Positions 8,803-18,094 are shown, numbered from the stretch's first letter. The stretch is DNA of 38,272 nt from Pedobacter frigidisoli (GCF_004331675.1 NZ_SJSN01000025.1:1-38272); one strand, 5' to 3'. Program-made: numbers and translations. Notes: generated by a model not told the origin, from the letters alone.

Positions 8803-10095
8803 CTATTTAATTTCAAGCTCATAATGTTTTTTAATTTCATTTACATAGGGTTCAAAATGCTCTTTAAAATAAGCCTTAGGAACCTGGATCTTGAAGTTTT
8901 TACGACTAAAAAACAGAACTACCCTAGAATCCGTTTCGGATTCCAAAAGATACCAAACAGTGGCGTTTGAAGACGAACAGATGAAAAACATGGCAATCCT
9001 ATCTTCGCAAAAATGCAAGACCTTTCCTTTTACCTTGAACCTCAACTTAAGTTCGTAATAATCACCCTTATCACTAAGTAAAAAATTTAAACTCGGTACT
9101 TCATCTGAGAATCTGGCAACCTGCATATCCTTTTTCATAGGTCTCTTCTGAATATTTCTCATCCCATAGGTAAACAGATAGTGTGTAAACGGCTCCCTGG
9201 ATATCATAGGGAGTGCTTTAGTGAATAGTTCGAAAATCTTCCTCTTACTGCTGAAATTGAGATCGTCTATTTCGTCAGAACGTTCATCAGTGTCTTCATA
9301 TTCCCTAAACTGAATCCTTGCCATTTTCTTCATTTCGTAGCAGATGCTGTTCAGCTCAGTTTGATTTGCGGACAGTTCAGATTGTTCAAAACTATCGTTT
9401 TCTTCGAAAAGAAAACCAGTGAAAGATTTTACTGTGTTATTATCCGCATTTAGGGAAAATTTGTACGGTATCAAAAATGGATAATGGTTGGAATGAAACC
9501 TGACAGGATCGGTATTTGCAAGGCAATAACCAATAAGGTACTCATGGTTTAATGTCGTGGAACCATCAGTCACAAGTTTTCTCTCCAATACCTTGCGTTC
9601 GGCTATGTGCAGGAAATAATCATCTGGCCTGAAAAAACCTTTAAATTCTTTTTTTAGCCTGATGTCCACTCCATATCTATCACAGATTACTTCAAGATAT
9701 TTGGATTTTCCGGTTGCTTCATTGAAGCATTCTGGCCAATAATATCCCTCAAAGTCATGAAATTCATTCCATAACATCGCCCTCAAAGTACGGTAGGCAT
9801 ATCTTCCCAGATAATTTTCATCCGTATCAATATTGCAGCTTACCAATAAATGATCATACTCGACCTTCAGGTAAACTTTTACAGGCGACTCATTTTCGAG
9901 CTTTACCCTAATTGTCAATATCCCTTTCTTAAATGAAAGTACCTTTCTTTCAACCATGTAATATGGCCGGTTCCCAGCTCGAAGTTCTGTGTGTGACTCC
10001 AAAACATTTAACCTCAATATACGGGTACTCTTATCAAACGGAAGTTTATAGAACTGGGATTTAGGTTTTCCGGCAAGCATCATTTCATCAGCCAT
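8803..10095 (-). CDS. Unknown 430-residue protein in HEPN operon
   Basis: I place the start at the ATG at 10095 (MADEMMLAGK) because AAAGGGGGA, one of the best Shine-Dalgarno matches in the window, lies 6-8 bases ahead. The ATG also overlaps the stop of the preceding HEPN gene by 8 bases (ATGGCTGA), which implies translational coupling. The protein is soluble, rich in beta-strand-like stretches and aromatic residues (a GYYWPECF segment near residue 115) and has no signal peptide or transmembrane helix. No known domain was recognised. Its coupling to a HEPN protein and a small third gene suggests it acts in one complex or pathway with them. Confidence 0.75.
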   Translation of the reverse strand: MADEMMLAGKPKSQFYKLPFDKSTRILRLNVLESHTELRAGNRPYYMVERKVLSFKKGILTIRVKLENESPVKVYLKVEYDHLLVSCNIDTDENYLGRYAYRTLRAMLWNEFHDFEGYYWPECFNEATGKSKYLEVICDRYGVDIRLKKEFKGFFRPDDYFLHIAERKVLERKLVTDGSTTLNHEYLIGYCLANTDPVRFHSNHYPFLIPYKFSLNADNNTVKSFTGFLFEENDSFEQSELSANQTELNSICYEMKKMARIQFREYEDTDERSDEIDDLNFSSKRKIFELFTKALPMISREPFTHYLFTYGMRNIQKRPMKKDMQVARFSDEVPSLNFLLSDKGDYYELKLRFKVKGKVLHFCEDRIAMFFICSSSNATVWYLLESETDSRVVLFFSRKNFKIQVPKAYFKEHFEPYVNEIKKHYELEIK

Positions 10096-10975
10096 TGCAA
10101 ATTCCCCCTTTCTCTGCTTCCGCCTCTTCACATTCGGCAGTTAGAAGATTGATCTTTTTATCACAAAGATCTTTGGCGAGAATTAAAAAATGATGAACCA
10201 GGCTATATAGTTTATCAGCATCACCCATCTCGACATTGAAATTATCTTTATACCTGGCGTGGCTGTAACTATTCATGAGCTTTTCAAAAAGCCTTCTGTT
10301 TTCTGGCGTTCCAAGCAAAAGCTCTCTCGGCTGCTCCGAGAAACATGCACAGATATCCAGTAGCCTGCCCAAATGATGAATATCCGACCTGTAAGCCATA
10401 AAAACCCTGATCATGGCAATGCATGACTGCTCAACAACCTGGTGAAGCATAAATACGCATACATTAAATTTTTCATTACTGTAGCATTCCCCCGCTCCGT
10501 CCAAAAATCCCTGCGCCATTGGAATCCTATGATACAAATGCTTACGGGCTTTTTCAAGCGATATCTTTTTATCAAGAATAGATTCAGGAAATAGATTCAG
10601 CGTCCCATCATGACTGTATAGCTGAATACCTGTATTAAAAACAGTTATAAAAAATCTGTTATTAGCGTCAATCGCGGTGTCTACGCTCTCTTTGCTATGA
10701 ACCAGAATCGTGATCTTGCCATGGTTGAAATGCGTATTTACATAATCCTGCACTCCATGCTCGATTCTTGTGGTGCCCTCTATTACCATTAATAAGTAAT
10801 AGTGAAAATTGCTCTTTGTCTGTTGTATTGAAAAGGAAGTAAAAGAATTCTTTATAGAATTTATTTCACCGAACTTAAGAATATGCAAGGGCGTAAACCG
10901 CTCTGCAAGTTCTTTAACAAAATTGGAGAACGGCTCTTGCCGGCCCACTACTGGCTTTAATGATTTCTTTTTCAT
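10088..10975 (-). CDS. HEPN domain protein with nucleotidyltransferase-like N-terminal part
   Basis: The start is taken at the ATG at 10975 (MKKKSLKP); the frame is open to a TTG further upstream. In the 295-residue product the C-terminal half (about 145-275) is a HEPN domain: EKARKHLYHRIPMAQGFL helix, a long helix FMLHQVVEQSCIAMIRVF, and an ARYKDNF signature as in the PF05168 type. The N-terminal half resembles a nucleotidyltransferase fold but lacks a recognisable GS...DxD catalytic motif, so it is probably inactive. The HEPN part lacks the R-x4-H RNase motif. Proteins of this type are widespread in Bacteroidota and are thought to act in toxin-antitoxin or nucleic-acid regulation; the exact role here is unknown. 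First gene of a coupled operon, divergent from an XRE regulator. Confidence 0.75.
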   Translation of the reverse strand: MKKKSLKPVVGRQEPFSNFVKELAERFTPLHILKFGEINSIKNSFTSFSIQQTKSNFHYYLLMVIEGTTRIEHGVQDYVNTHFNHGKITILVHSKESVDTAIDANNRFFITVFNTGIQLYSHDGTLNLFPESILDKKISLEKARKHLYHRIPMAQGFLDGAGECYSNEKFNVCVFMLHQVVEQSCIAMIRVFMAYRSDIHHLGRLLDICACFSEQPRELLLGTPENRRLFEKLMNSYSHARYKDNFNVEMGDADKLYSLVHHFLILAKDLCDKKINLLTAECEEAEAEKGGICNG

Positions 10976-11087
10976 ATCTTCATCGTTATTATGAAGACCA
11001 ATTTCGATTGGAAAAGGCGCGTACCGAACCAATAATTATTGTTAAATACAAGCACAAGGTTGTTTTTAACTGTCGGAATTTTTTAAA

Positions 11088-11095
11088 TATATTTG
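11088..11095 (+). promoter_or_regulatory. Bacteroidota -7 element (TAnnTTTG) for the XRE gene
   Basis: TATATTTG at 11088-11095 exactly fits the Bacteroidota -7 consensus and ends only 3 bases before the ATG at 11099. A transcript starting about 5-8 bases later would be leaderless or nearly so. No convincing -33 TTTG at consensus spacing is seen, which lowers confidence. Confidence 0.4.
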
Positions 11096-11098
11096 GCC

Positions 11099-11461
11099 AT
11101 GGAAACCTCAGAAAAAACGAACAGGATGCATATTGGTAGAAAAATAAGCCGTATCAGGGAACTGCGTGGAATGAAACAGGAAGCGCTTGCTACAGAACTT
11201 GGCATAAGCCAACAGGCAATTAGTAAACTGGAACAAAGTGAGGAAATTGAAGAATCTACTCTTGATAAAGTGGCAAAGGCCTTAGGTGTAACTGCTGAAG
11301 GCATTAAGCATTTTACAGAAGAGACAATTTTTAACAACATCAACAATTTTCATGATAATTCGATTCAGAACAATTTCAATCCTATCGAAAAAATAGTTGA
11401 ATTATATGAACGTTTGTTGGCAAGCGAAAAAGAAAAAATTGACCTTCTGAGAAAGCTTTAG
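11099..11461 (+). CDS. XRE-family (Cro/CI-type HTH) transcriptional regulator
   Basis: The 120-residue product has a Cro/CI-type helix-turn-helix at about residues 10-66: GRKISRIRELRGMKQEALA, then LGISQQAISKLEQ as the recognition region. It ends in an Asn-rich linker (NNINNFHDNS) and a C-terminal helix (EKIVELYERLLASEKEKI) typical of small Bacteroidota regulators and likely used for dimerisation. The ATG at 11099 is chosen over a TTG two codons upstream. It is divergent from the HEPN operon with about 120 bases between, so it may regulate that operon and itself. Confidence 0.88.
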   Translation: METSEKTNRMHIGRKISRIRELRGMKQEALATELGISQQAISKLEQSEEIEESTLDKVAKALGVTAEGIKHFTEETIFNNINNFHDNSIQNNFNPIEKIVELYERLLASEKEKIDLLRKL

Positions 11462-11630
11462 TTGAATCCATTCTTATCTCATTAAGTACCCAACATAAAG
11501 GTTTGACTTTGCTGGCTACAGTGCAAATTATATTAACATTTAAATTATTAAAAACGACTGTTTTTTCTGTACGACAATAAGATTCTATTCATCATTATGG
11601 GAAATTTCTAATAGATAGTTATCTTACCCC

Positions 11631-12956
11631 ATGCAAAACAATATTGTAAATACAATTGTCAGCTTAGTTTACGACTTTTTCATCGAATCGTCTGATTTCA
11701 ATGGGATACCCTTGCGTGATATCTCTGAAAAAATTGGAATCAGTTACAAAAAATCGATTGATCTTATAAAAGAAGGTGTTAAAAACGGTGATATAAGTAT
11801 TCAAAGTAGCACCAATCCTCACATTATCGGATTCCAACATTTTGAAACCTCTAAACAAATTTGGGCGCTTGACCAGGCGAAAGATACAAAGGTTAAATAT
11901 CAAAAATTTGGTGGCATTACTCTGGCAATGGAAGGAACTGAATTTCCAATTTGTCTATATCCATCGCAAGTATATTTGCAAACTCATAGAAACCTAATTC
12001 AATATGGGGATGCTTACTATACCAAACAGTTGGCGCTCGCAGAACCACAATTATTATTGATCTATTTCGACATTGAGGTACTGGATAGGTATGCAAGTGA
12101 TCCAAGATATGATTTTCGTTTTAACAACTATTCTGGCTCTATTTATTGTCATTATGATGAGACAGAAAAGCTTCTTGTTCGGGAGGAGGATGAGTTGTTT
12201 TTAAAAAGTTTTGGTCTAGGATACGGAGAGAACGGTGAGCGGTTAACAGTAGTGCCACTATGCTATTTAAAAGATCTTTCAGAAGATCAACAGATGTTTT
12301 GGAAAAGTAAGAGATACAGCAAGAAAGGTAAAGTTGCACAGGCATATTATGAAAATATCATACTTGGCAAATGGACTAGCTCATACAGCGTATTCACGGC
12401 CTTTATTGGGGAACAAAATTGCTTGAATAAATTATCGGAACATATTTTTGGGAAGCGATTATTCCGCACAGTTTATGACCCTGATAATCGACCTAAAGAA
12501 TTCACACCATTTTTTTCACCAACTTTAAAGAATTATCTGGACTTCGTTTCCCTACTCGACAAAATGATTTCTGATAACATCAATAAAGATTTTTTTAAAG
12601 ACAAAGTAGACCTCGAAGAAACCATTGAAGGAAAAGGTGGGGTAACTGAGCGAAAAGCTAAAGGTACCATTCGACTATTTGAAGACTGGTTAAAAGCAGA
12701 ACTATCAGGAAGTGACCCGAAAGGCATGAAAATGCTTTTCGACGAATTTCGAGATGTTAGAAAACAGAGGCAAACACCTGCTCATAAAATAACCCAAAAC
12801 AACTATGACCTCAAATATTATGATATGCAATTAGAACTGATCAATCGTTGTTATCATGCTACAAAAGCACTCAGGCACAGCTTTGCTGGGCATCCAAAAG
12901 CACAAAATTTCACAATACCAGGGTGGCTGGATAAAGGAAAAATACAAAATTACTAA
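11631..12956 (+). CDS. Putative wHTH-HEPN protein, candidate RNase effector
   Basis: A 441-residue soluble protein without a recognised full-length family. Residues about 15-60 look like a winged helix-turn-helix (LRDISEKIGISYKKSIDLI then a short beta wing). The C-terminal region (about 330-430) is all-helical and contains DVRKQRQTPAH, in which Arg380-x4-His385 fits the catalytic R-x4-6-H motif of HEPN ribonucleases; the local pattern of charged helix, Arg-Gln-x-Pro-Ala-His-Lys is of that type. The middle part (70-320) is unassigned. It stands alone, 170 bases after the XRE gene. A role as a self-contained sensor plus RNase toxin is inference. Confidence 0.6.
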   Translation: MQNNIVNTIVSLVYDFFIESSDFNGIPLRDISEKIGISYKKSIDLIKEGVKNGDISIQSSTNPHIIGFQHFETSKQIWALDQAKDTKVKYQKFGGITLAMEGTEFPICLYPSQVYLQTHRNLIQYGDAYYTKQLALAEPQLLLIYFDIEVLDRYASDPRYDFRFNNYSGSIYCHYDETEKLLVREEDELFLKSFGLGYGENGERLTVVPLCYLKDLSEDQQMFWKSKRYSKKGKVAQAYYENIILGKWTSSYSVFTAFIGEQNCLNKLSEHIFGKRLFRTVYDPDNRPKEFTPFFSPTLKNYLDFVSLLDKMISDNINKDFFKDKVDLEETIEGKGGVTERKAKGTIRLFEDWLKAELSGSDPKGMKMLFDEFRDVRKQRQTPAHKITQNNYDLKYYDMQLELINRCYHATKALRHSFAGHPKAQNFTIPGWLDKGKIQNY

Positions 12957-13231
12957 ATGACAGTGCAGGATCAGACGAAGCTGGACTACCCTCAAAAAAG
13001 ATGCAATCAACTAAATTGATTTACCATTGGAGCTCAAATGTCTGTAGTATATGGCTTCCCTAATTTAGCCTTTTGCATGCTCTCAGCGAGAAAATTCTTC
13101 GATACATATTAGTTATTGCATTCCTGTCCCCGGAAAAAAGAATGCTAAGTATTCCACGGTTTACCTTTACCATCAGGCACAAGTTGTTTACTGAAATTGA
13201 CGACTAATCCGATTTGAAATATATTGTACAA

Positions 13232-13909
13232 ATGAAAAATAAGATAAATCACACAACAATCCTGAATAGCTTCTTTTTGAAAGTTTTAGCTATTCAGAAG
13301 TCAATTGAAGCTATTAATAATAGTTGGTTAGCGAGCATTAATTTGAGCATAGCTAATCATCATTTCACAGACCCGATAAATTATCTAGTTCAAGACGACA
13401 AGAAGCAAGTAGAGCATTTTAATAAGTTGTTTAATACTGACTATAAAGAAATAAAATGGGCTAATAAAATACTCTCAAATGCTCAAATAGTAATAAGTGA
13501 GGATAACAAGGCTAACATTTCTAGAGAGTTTTTGTCGAATATTTTTTGTCAATTGAGTGTGATTCTATTTGAGCATATATGTGTGTTATTAAAAGATTTA
13601 TCTAATTCAAAAGGCCGAAATAACTTTGATGTAATTAATGATTTCGACCTTGAGTTCAGAGCTGAGGTTTTAGAGTTCGATAAACAAAAAATTATTAAAA
13701 CTCCTACTATATTAATATTACACAATTTAAGACTTTTTAGAAACTGTATAACTCATAATGGGGGTAAGATATCGAACTTAGGTTCCGAATTTGAGGAATA
13801 CAATCAAAAATTGAAGGACGGAAAATACCGAGATTTAGAAGTTTATGGATCCTTAAAAAAGAAGTTTTTTGCTATTCACTACCTAGAGATATTGGGTACA
13901 TCCAGTTAA
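13232..13909 (+). CDS. Putative HEPN-type protein with R-x4-H motif
   Basis: The 225-residue protein is read from the ATG at 13232; a TTG six codons upstream is an alternative. It is mostly alpha-helical and very AT-rich in coding sequence. Near the C-terminus LFRNCITHNGGK contains Arg170-x4-His175, the RNase-type HEPN motif, in the RNxIxHNGG context common to HEPN families of the RiboL-PSP/MAE_28990 type. No partner gene is adjacent: about 275 bases precede it without a gene and about 450 follow. Function as an RNA-cleaving defence or toxin protein is inference. Confidence 0.6.
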   Translation: MKNKINHTTILNSFFLKVLAIQKSIEAINNSWLASINLSIANHHFTDPINYLVQDDKKQVEHFNKLFNTDYKEIKWANKILSNAQIVISEDNKANISREFLSNIFCQLSVILFEHICVLLKDLSNSKGRNNFDVINDFDLEFRAEVLEFDKQKIIKTPTILILHNLRLFRNCITHNGGKISNLGSEFEEYNQKLKDGKYRDLEVYGSLKKKFFAIHYLEILGTSS

Positions 13910-14356
13910 GCAATGATTCATTTATTAAGCTTCTTGACCTATATTCACAACTAGGATATTTAGCGTATCTCTGTTATTGTCGAAAATTTAAACTACAAGA
14001 TGATTTTGTATTTAAGGAGAAAAGCTGAAAAACCCCATCTCGTAAAAATGTTTGAAGAAACTAATTTATCAAGTGACTTAAAAAATAAAGTGTTTATTTA
14101 AAAAATTCAATTTCGAGATGTCTAGCCCGTTCAAGAGGACGTTAAGGGCAAAAAGTTTAGCACTTCTTGCAATATTTGTAGCATTTAGTTTCCATCACTA
14201 TGCAAGTAGTTCATTCTCTGCATATTTATTTCTGTGTCCAATTTATTAATCCTGCAAAGATATCAAAAGCGTTTGTGTTGGAAAATCCTTTGCAAGCCAA
14301 GGCACCCCACTTTAACTTGGCAGCAACAAATGACAGCTAAAAATAAAAATCGCTGA
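13910..14356. other. Gene-free stretch between HEPN-like gene and OLD nuclease
   Basis: About 450 bases of AT-rich DNA between two convergent genes, with many stop codons in all frames. I see no RNA gene, strong terminator or recognisable transposon end in it. Confidence 0.5.
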
Positions 14357-16132
14357 TCAGTCTAGGGCTTTTTTACGAAACAGCTCTATGTTAGCCAATA
14401 AGTCTTTAATTTCCGATGGAATCATTGATGCGTCCATGCTCTTAACAATATTTGTATGAGTTATAGTAAGACTATAAAGTTCCTGAAGTTTTTGATTTAA
14501 TACCGACAAAAAGTCTTTCCCAGGGACTAACTTCAGCTTGTCAGAAAGATTAAGCCACATTTTATCGAACTCATCCAATGAGTTTTGAATAATGTTAGCC
14601 TCATCTATCTTGGAGTTCTTACTCTTTTCATATTTAAGTCTGTGTGCATGTAGTTGCGATTGGGTTTGATTTTTAAATTGGTTGGTGATATCGCTAATGA
14701 GCTGTTTAATATCTAAATTAATCTGACGTTTTGAATTAGTACGTATGTTTATTTCAGCAAGTCTTACATTAATAGCTTTCTCAATAGCATCTGGAACCAA
14801 TAAAATGTTTTCCAACTCTTTGAAAGTATGAATATGTGCAAACACTTGACCGATATTTAAATCCTCTTGTACTTCTTTGACCTCGAGCGAAGATCGATAA
14901 TCTCTATCAAAAATAACTGCTGAAAGTATTTTCAAGCCGACAGTTTTTTCAATTCCTTCTTTAAAAGCCCTCAGTCTAGTAGGATTAAATCCTTCAACTG
15001 GCACCACTGCAAAGTCTGATCTATTGGCTACTCTATCAAGTTTTAATATTCTTGCCAGTTTTGAAAAAATTAAAAAATCCTTTCCTTCAACGAATAAAAT
15101 CCTTCTGGTTTTTGCAATCTGAGTCAAAATAGGATTTAGATTTGAGCCAAGTATTCCAAAAATTTCTTTAAGCTGAGTTTGATCCTTTATACGCTTGGCT
15201 GATTTACTAGCCTTATTTATCAATAAAATATCATTTGTTTCCGCTTCACTAATAATTTCGGTCGAGTGAGTAGCAATTACAATGTCTGGGCCAAGTCCTT
15301 TTAAAATACCCAAAAGTTGCCTCTGAAGGTCCGAATGCAGGTAAATGTCTGGTTCATCAATTAGAAAAATCGTTGAGTCTTTATTTTTAATTATGTAGGT
15401 CAGCATTTGACACCAAACCTGAAAACCATATCCAGCCCAAAAAATCTCCCTTGGAATTCTTTCTTCGGGACAAAACATGTTTAACATCGGATCCTCCTGA
15501 GTATAATCAGCTTCGGGTCTATTAATATCCATCCCAGGCCATGTATTACGTACCATTTCTTGAAATTCAGGAAAATCTTCACTGTAGTGAAACCAAATGT
15601 TTCTAAAATTTCTTGATGACCGTTGAGATGACAAAGCTAAGCGAGCTGCTTGTTGCTGGTAAAGTTGTTCATGATGGTCAACTGGTCCTAGTATTGGTAC
15701 GAATCCTACATTTATACCAATTAATTCCCGATATTCCTTTGGGGAACGAATTGGTGTCTCACCATCTATTTGCATGTAACACCTATCTAACTCTGTAAAA
15801 ACAAAAATAATTTTGTACTCGTTACTGAGTATGAAAACAATTTCTGCAGGTACAGAATCGTCATAGTTATGAAAAACATTTTCTGTGGGAATGGGGACCT
15901 GCCGTAAATCAATTTCATATCCCCAAATCATTAAGCCTCCATTGTCATAAATTGCTGTTGGCTTTCTTATATTAGCTCGTTTAATACCTTCAGACAAAAG
16001 TTTAAGGGAACCGATAACAGTTGACTTACCTGCATTATTAGGGCCTACCAGAATGTTAAAGTCATTAAGTGTTACGCTGAAATTCGAAAAGGATTTGTAA
16101 TTTTTATATTTAATTGTTGAGATCGAGGCCAT
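14357..16132 (-). CDS. OLD-family ATP-dependent endonuclease (AAA ATPase-TOPRIM)
   Basis: The 591-residue product has an SMC/RecF-like ABC ATPase domain followed by a TOPRIM nuclease. Walker A is GPNNAGKS (residues 30-37), Walker B FLIDEPDIYLHSD (256-268), and the H-loop IATHSTEI (287-293). In the TOPRIM part, Glu349 (LFVEGKD) and Asp409-x-Asp411 (FDRDY) supply the metal-binding residues. OLD proteins are DNA nucleases, and class 1 members act alone in phage defence. GajA of Gabija (class 2) has a UvrD-type GajB neighbour, and PARIS splits the two functions; no helicase or second partner is present here, so I call it a stand-alone class 1-like OLD. It starts about 100 bases from the mobilization genes and is AT-rich like them. 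Confidence 0.85.
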   Translation of the reverse strand: MASISTIKYKNYKSFSNFSVTLNDFNILVGPNNAGKSTVIGSLKLLSEGIKRANIRKPTAIYDNGGLMIWGYEIDLRQVPIPTENVFHNYDDSVPAEIVFILSNEYKIIFVFTELDRCYMQIDGETPIRSPKEYRELIGINVGFVPILGPVDHHEQLYQQQAARLALSSQRSSRNFRNIWFHYSEDFPEFQEMVRNTWPGMDINRPEADYTQEDPMLNMFCPEERIPREIFWAGYGFQVWCQMLTYIIKNKDSTIFLIDEPDIYLHSDLQRQLLGILKGLGPDIVIATHSTEIISEAETNDILLINKASKSAKRIKDQTQLKEIFGILGSNLNPILTQIAKTRRILFVEGKDFLIFSKLARILKLDRVANRSDFAVVPVEGFNPTRLRAFKEGIEKTVGLKILSAVIFDRDYRSSLEVKEVQEDLNIGQVFAHIHTFKELENILLVPDAIEKAINVRLAEINIRTNSKRQINLDIKQLISDITNQFKNQTQSQLHAHRLKYEKSKNSKIDEANIIQNSLDEFDKMWLNLSDKLKLVPGKDFLSVLNQKLQELYSLTITHTNIVKSMDASMIPSEIKDLLANIELFRKKALD

Positions 16133-16234
16133 TTAGATAAAATATCCTTAAATATAGCTTTATAAATACGTTAAAAAAACAATTAAATAATGGTAATGAT
16201 TAGAAACAAATTATTTAATTGACTTTTTCCGAAC

Positions 16235-17212
16235 CTACCTACTAAATCCCTGTGACTGCTGCAACCTTTTACGCCTCCGTTTCTCAGCTTCCTCGACAGA
16301 ATCTGTCTGTGAGGATTCGTAAGTAGGTTCCATCAAGATTTCCAATAACCCACCGCCAGCATCTTTTGCAATAGTCATCATATCGGTAACATTGGCAAAA
16401 ACTCCATCTGCAATTCCTTTCGTCAAACTATCTATATTGATATCTCTTGAAATGTCAGTCGAGAGTTCCGAGATCATTTGCATCTGGGTTTTCTGTTCAG
16501 GAGTTCCGTTCTTCATAACATTTGCATAAATAAACTTATCCTTCAGCCCTCTATCAAATTTGAATAGATTATCAAAAATCTCCTCACCAGACTGCTTAAA
16601 TGCACTGCGATTAAATTGCCCTAGTTTTGCAGAATGTTTTTCATTCTTGCCTTTTGAGGTATTTTGAGGACTAAGTTTAACTTTATTACTTAAATCTTTC
16701 CGACTTACGATCACCTGAACGTGCATTTGTGGTCCTTCTTTTCGATCGCCCTTTTGCTTTGTTCCATTTTTTACTTCTTTATCTGTGTGCTTATAGTAAC
16801 GGTAGTTTTCAACTTTGGCAAACCATAAAAGATCGGTATTGGTATTGATTCCTGGCCTTTTGAAATTCTTGGCGTATTCATCCATAATTTTTACCGCCAA
16901 TTCCTTGATTTTCTCCTTTGCGCCACTCTCGCCATAATGTTTAAAAAGATGTTCCAGCTCCTTTTGGCTCGGACTGATATTAATCAGGAAAAACTTACTG
17001 TCATCACGACAAAGCTTTGCAATGTTATTATCGATCTTAACCCGAACTTCCTGCCTTCTGATATCGTTTCTTACACCATTGAACCAGTTTTCATAACGCT
17101 GATCTAAGTTTTTTTCAGTTTGTAAACTATTCTCTTTTTCCAGATAATTGACCAAAGCTCCACTACTGCCTTTGTTATTTCCCGTCTCAGATGCTGTGAT
17201 GTTAATGTACAT
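16235..17212 (-). CDS. Mobilization protein, DUF5712 (BtgB/MobB-like relaxase candidate)
   Basis: The 325-residue protein starts MYINITASETGNNKGSSGALVNYL, matching the N-terminus of the DUF5712 mobilization family of Bacteroidota elements. Family members are encoded directly after a BfmA/BtgA protein, as here (3-base gap). The segment MHVQVIVSRKD (about residues 165-175) has a single His followed by hydrophobic strand residues, like the metal-binding strand of relaxases, but a full three-His motif is not obvious. The C-terminus ends in a basic stretch (RRRKRL). It is expected to bind or nick oriT during transfer; catalytic activity is inferred from the family. Confidence 0.75.
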   Translation of the reverse strand: MYINITASETGNNKGSSGALVNYLEKENSLQTEKNLDQRYENWFNGVRNDIRRQEVRVKIDNNIAKLCRDDSKFFLINISPSQKELEHLFKHYGESGAKEKIKELAVKIMDEYAKNFKRPGINTNTDLLWFAKVENYRYYKHTDKEVKNGTKQKGDRKEGPQMHVQVIVSRKDLSNKVKLSPQNTSKGKNEKHSAKLGQFNRSAFKQSGEEIFDNLFKFDRGLKDKFIYANVMKNGTPEQKTQMQMISELSTDISRDINIDSLTKGIADGVFANVTDMMTIAKDAGGGLLEILMEPTYESSQTDSVEEAEKRRRKRLQQSQGFSR

Positions 17213-17215
17213 AGG

Positions 17216-17764
17216 CTAAATATTTTCAAGAGATTTTCTGACATGGCTTTGCAATTCCTCCTTTTTGGCAGCTGATACCGGCCATCCCAAAGATTCTCTC
17301 TGATTGATATAATAATTGAGTATCTCTCTAAAACTGGACTTCAGTTTACTTTTTTCAATATGATACTGGTGAGTTCTGGCAATTTCTTTTTCCAGTTGTA
17401 CCATACGGTTAGAAATTCCGTCACTTTTCTTTTCCTCTTTCTGTAGATGCTGCCAGATTATTTTGAAATATTCTGTATGCTCTTTTGCTATGATAGTGAG
17501 TCCGTTACTATCGGTAAACATGGGTAACAGAAAATCCTTTTCCTGCTTTTTGAAAAATGATATTATCCTGCTTACTCCGTTTACCAGCTCTTTCTTAAGT
17601 AGCTCGTCGTTGAAATCGATCGGATCTTTTTTTGTACCATAAAAATAATTAACCATCTGTATAACCACCAATTTCTTCGGTCTCCCCAGTTGCAACGAGA
17701 TTTTTTCCAGTTTTTCATCAGTTGCTTTTGGATATCGCACAGACTTAACATTGATATCTTCCAT
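17216..17764 (-). CDS. BfmA/BtgA family mobilization protein
   Basis: The 182-residue product fits the BfmA/BtgA family of Bacteroidota mobilizable transposons: a short ribbon-helix-helix-like N-terminus (VRYPKATDEKLEKISLQLG, then KKLVVIQMVNYFY) followed by long helices. These are DNA-binding accessory proteins that recognise oriT and assist the relaxase. A strong GGAGATAG ribosome site precedes the ATG at 17764. It is directly upstream of the DUF5712 gene and directly downstream of a small HTH-like gene, forming an operon. Confidence 0.8.
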   Translation of the reverse strand: MEDINVKSVRYPKATDEKLEKISLQLGRPKKLVVIQMVNYFYGTKKDPIDFNDELLKKELVNGVSRIISFFKKQEKDFLLPMFTDSNGLTIIAKEHTEYFKIIWQHLQKEEKKSDGISNRMVQLEKEIARTHQYHIEKSKLKSSFREILNYYINQRESLGWPVSAAKKEELQSHVRKSLENI

Positions 17765-17775
17765 TGCCTATCTCC

Positions 17776-18093
17776 TTAAAAGTTCTTCTCCAATTCTATA
17801 TTAAGCTTCACTTCACTTCCCAGCTTTGGATGCCATGAGGGTTTATATTTAATAAAACCGCCTTCCTTCAACTCCCTGATATTTTTGTGGTATGTAGAGA
17901 CAGACTTTATCCTTGAAAATCGCATAAGTGTTTTTCTGCTTACATTAAATGGAAGTGTTACATCCTGATAATTACAACACTGAAACAATGCAATCAACAT
18001 GCTCAAATGCGTTGGGAAAAAATGTGGCTGCTCGCACGCATGCGCGAAGTATCTACGCAATCCTATATAGTGCAAATTTTCATCTTTCTTCAT
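17776..18093 (-). CDS. Small winged-helix-like protein of mobilization operon
   Basis: A 105-residue protein. Residues about 20-95 read like a winged helix: THLSMLIALFQCCNYQ, VSRKTLMRFSRIKSVSTYHKNIREL, then a two-strand wing FIKYKPSW. This suggests a DNA-binding regulator or replication/mobilization accessory factor; no named family was recognised. The start is one base after the preceding stop and has GGAGGGG upstream, so it is co-translated with the excisionase-like gene at 18095-18355. Confidence 0.65.
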   Translation of the reverse strand: MKKDENLHYIGLRRYFAHACEQPHFFPTHLSMLIALFQCCNYQDVTLPFNVSRKTLMRFSRIKSVSTYHKNIRELKEGGFIKYKPSWHPKLGSEVKLNIELEKNF

Positions 18094-18094
18094 T

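Noticed and set aside
13145..13209. Minus-strand stretch reading IGLVVNFSKQLV near the start of the HEPN-like gene
   Set aside because: It faintly recalls the C-terminus of GxxExxY proteins, but only about 20 codons are left and the upstream continuation is overlapped by the real gene; too short to call.
14357..16132. Gabija (GajA) assignment
   Set aside because: No UvrD/GajB-like helicase gene on either side, so only the broader OLD family is supported.
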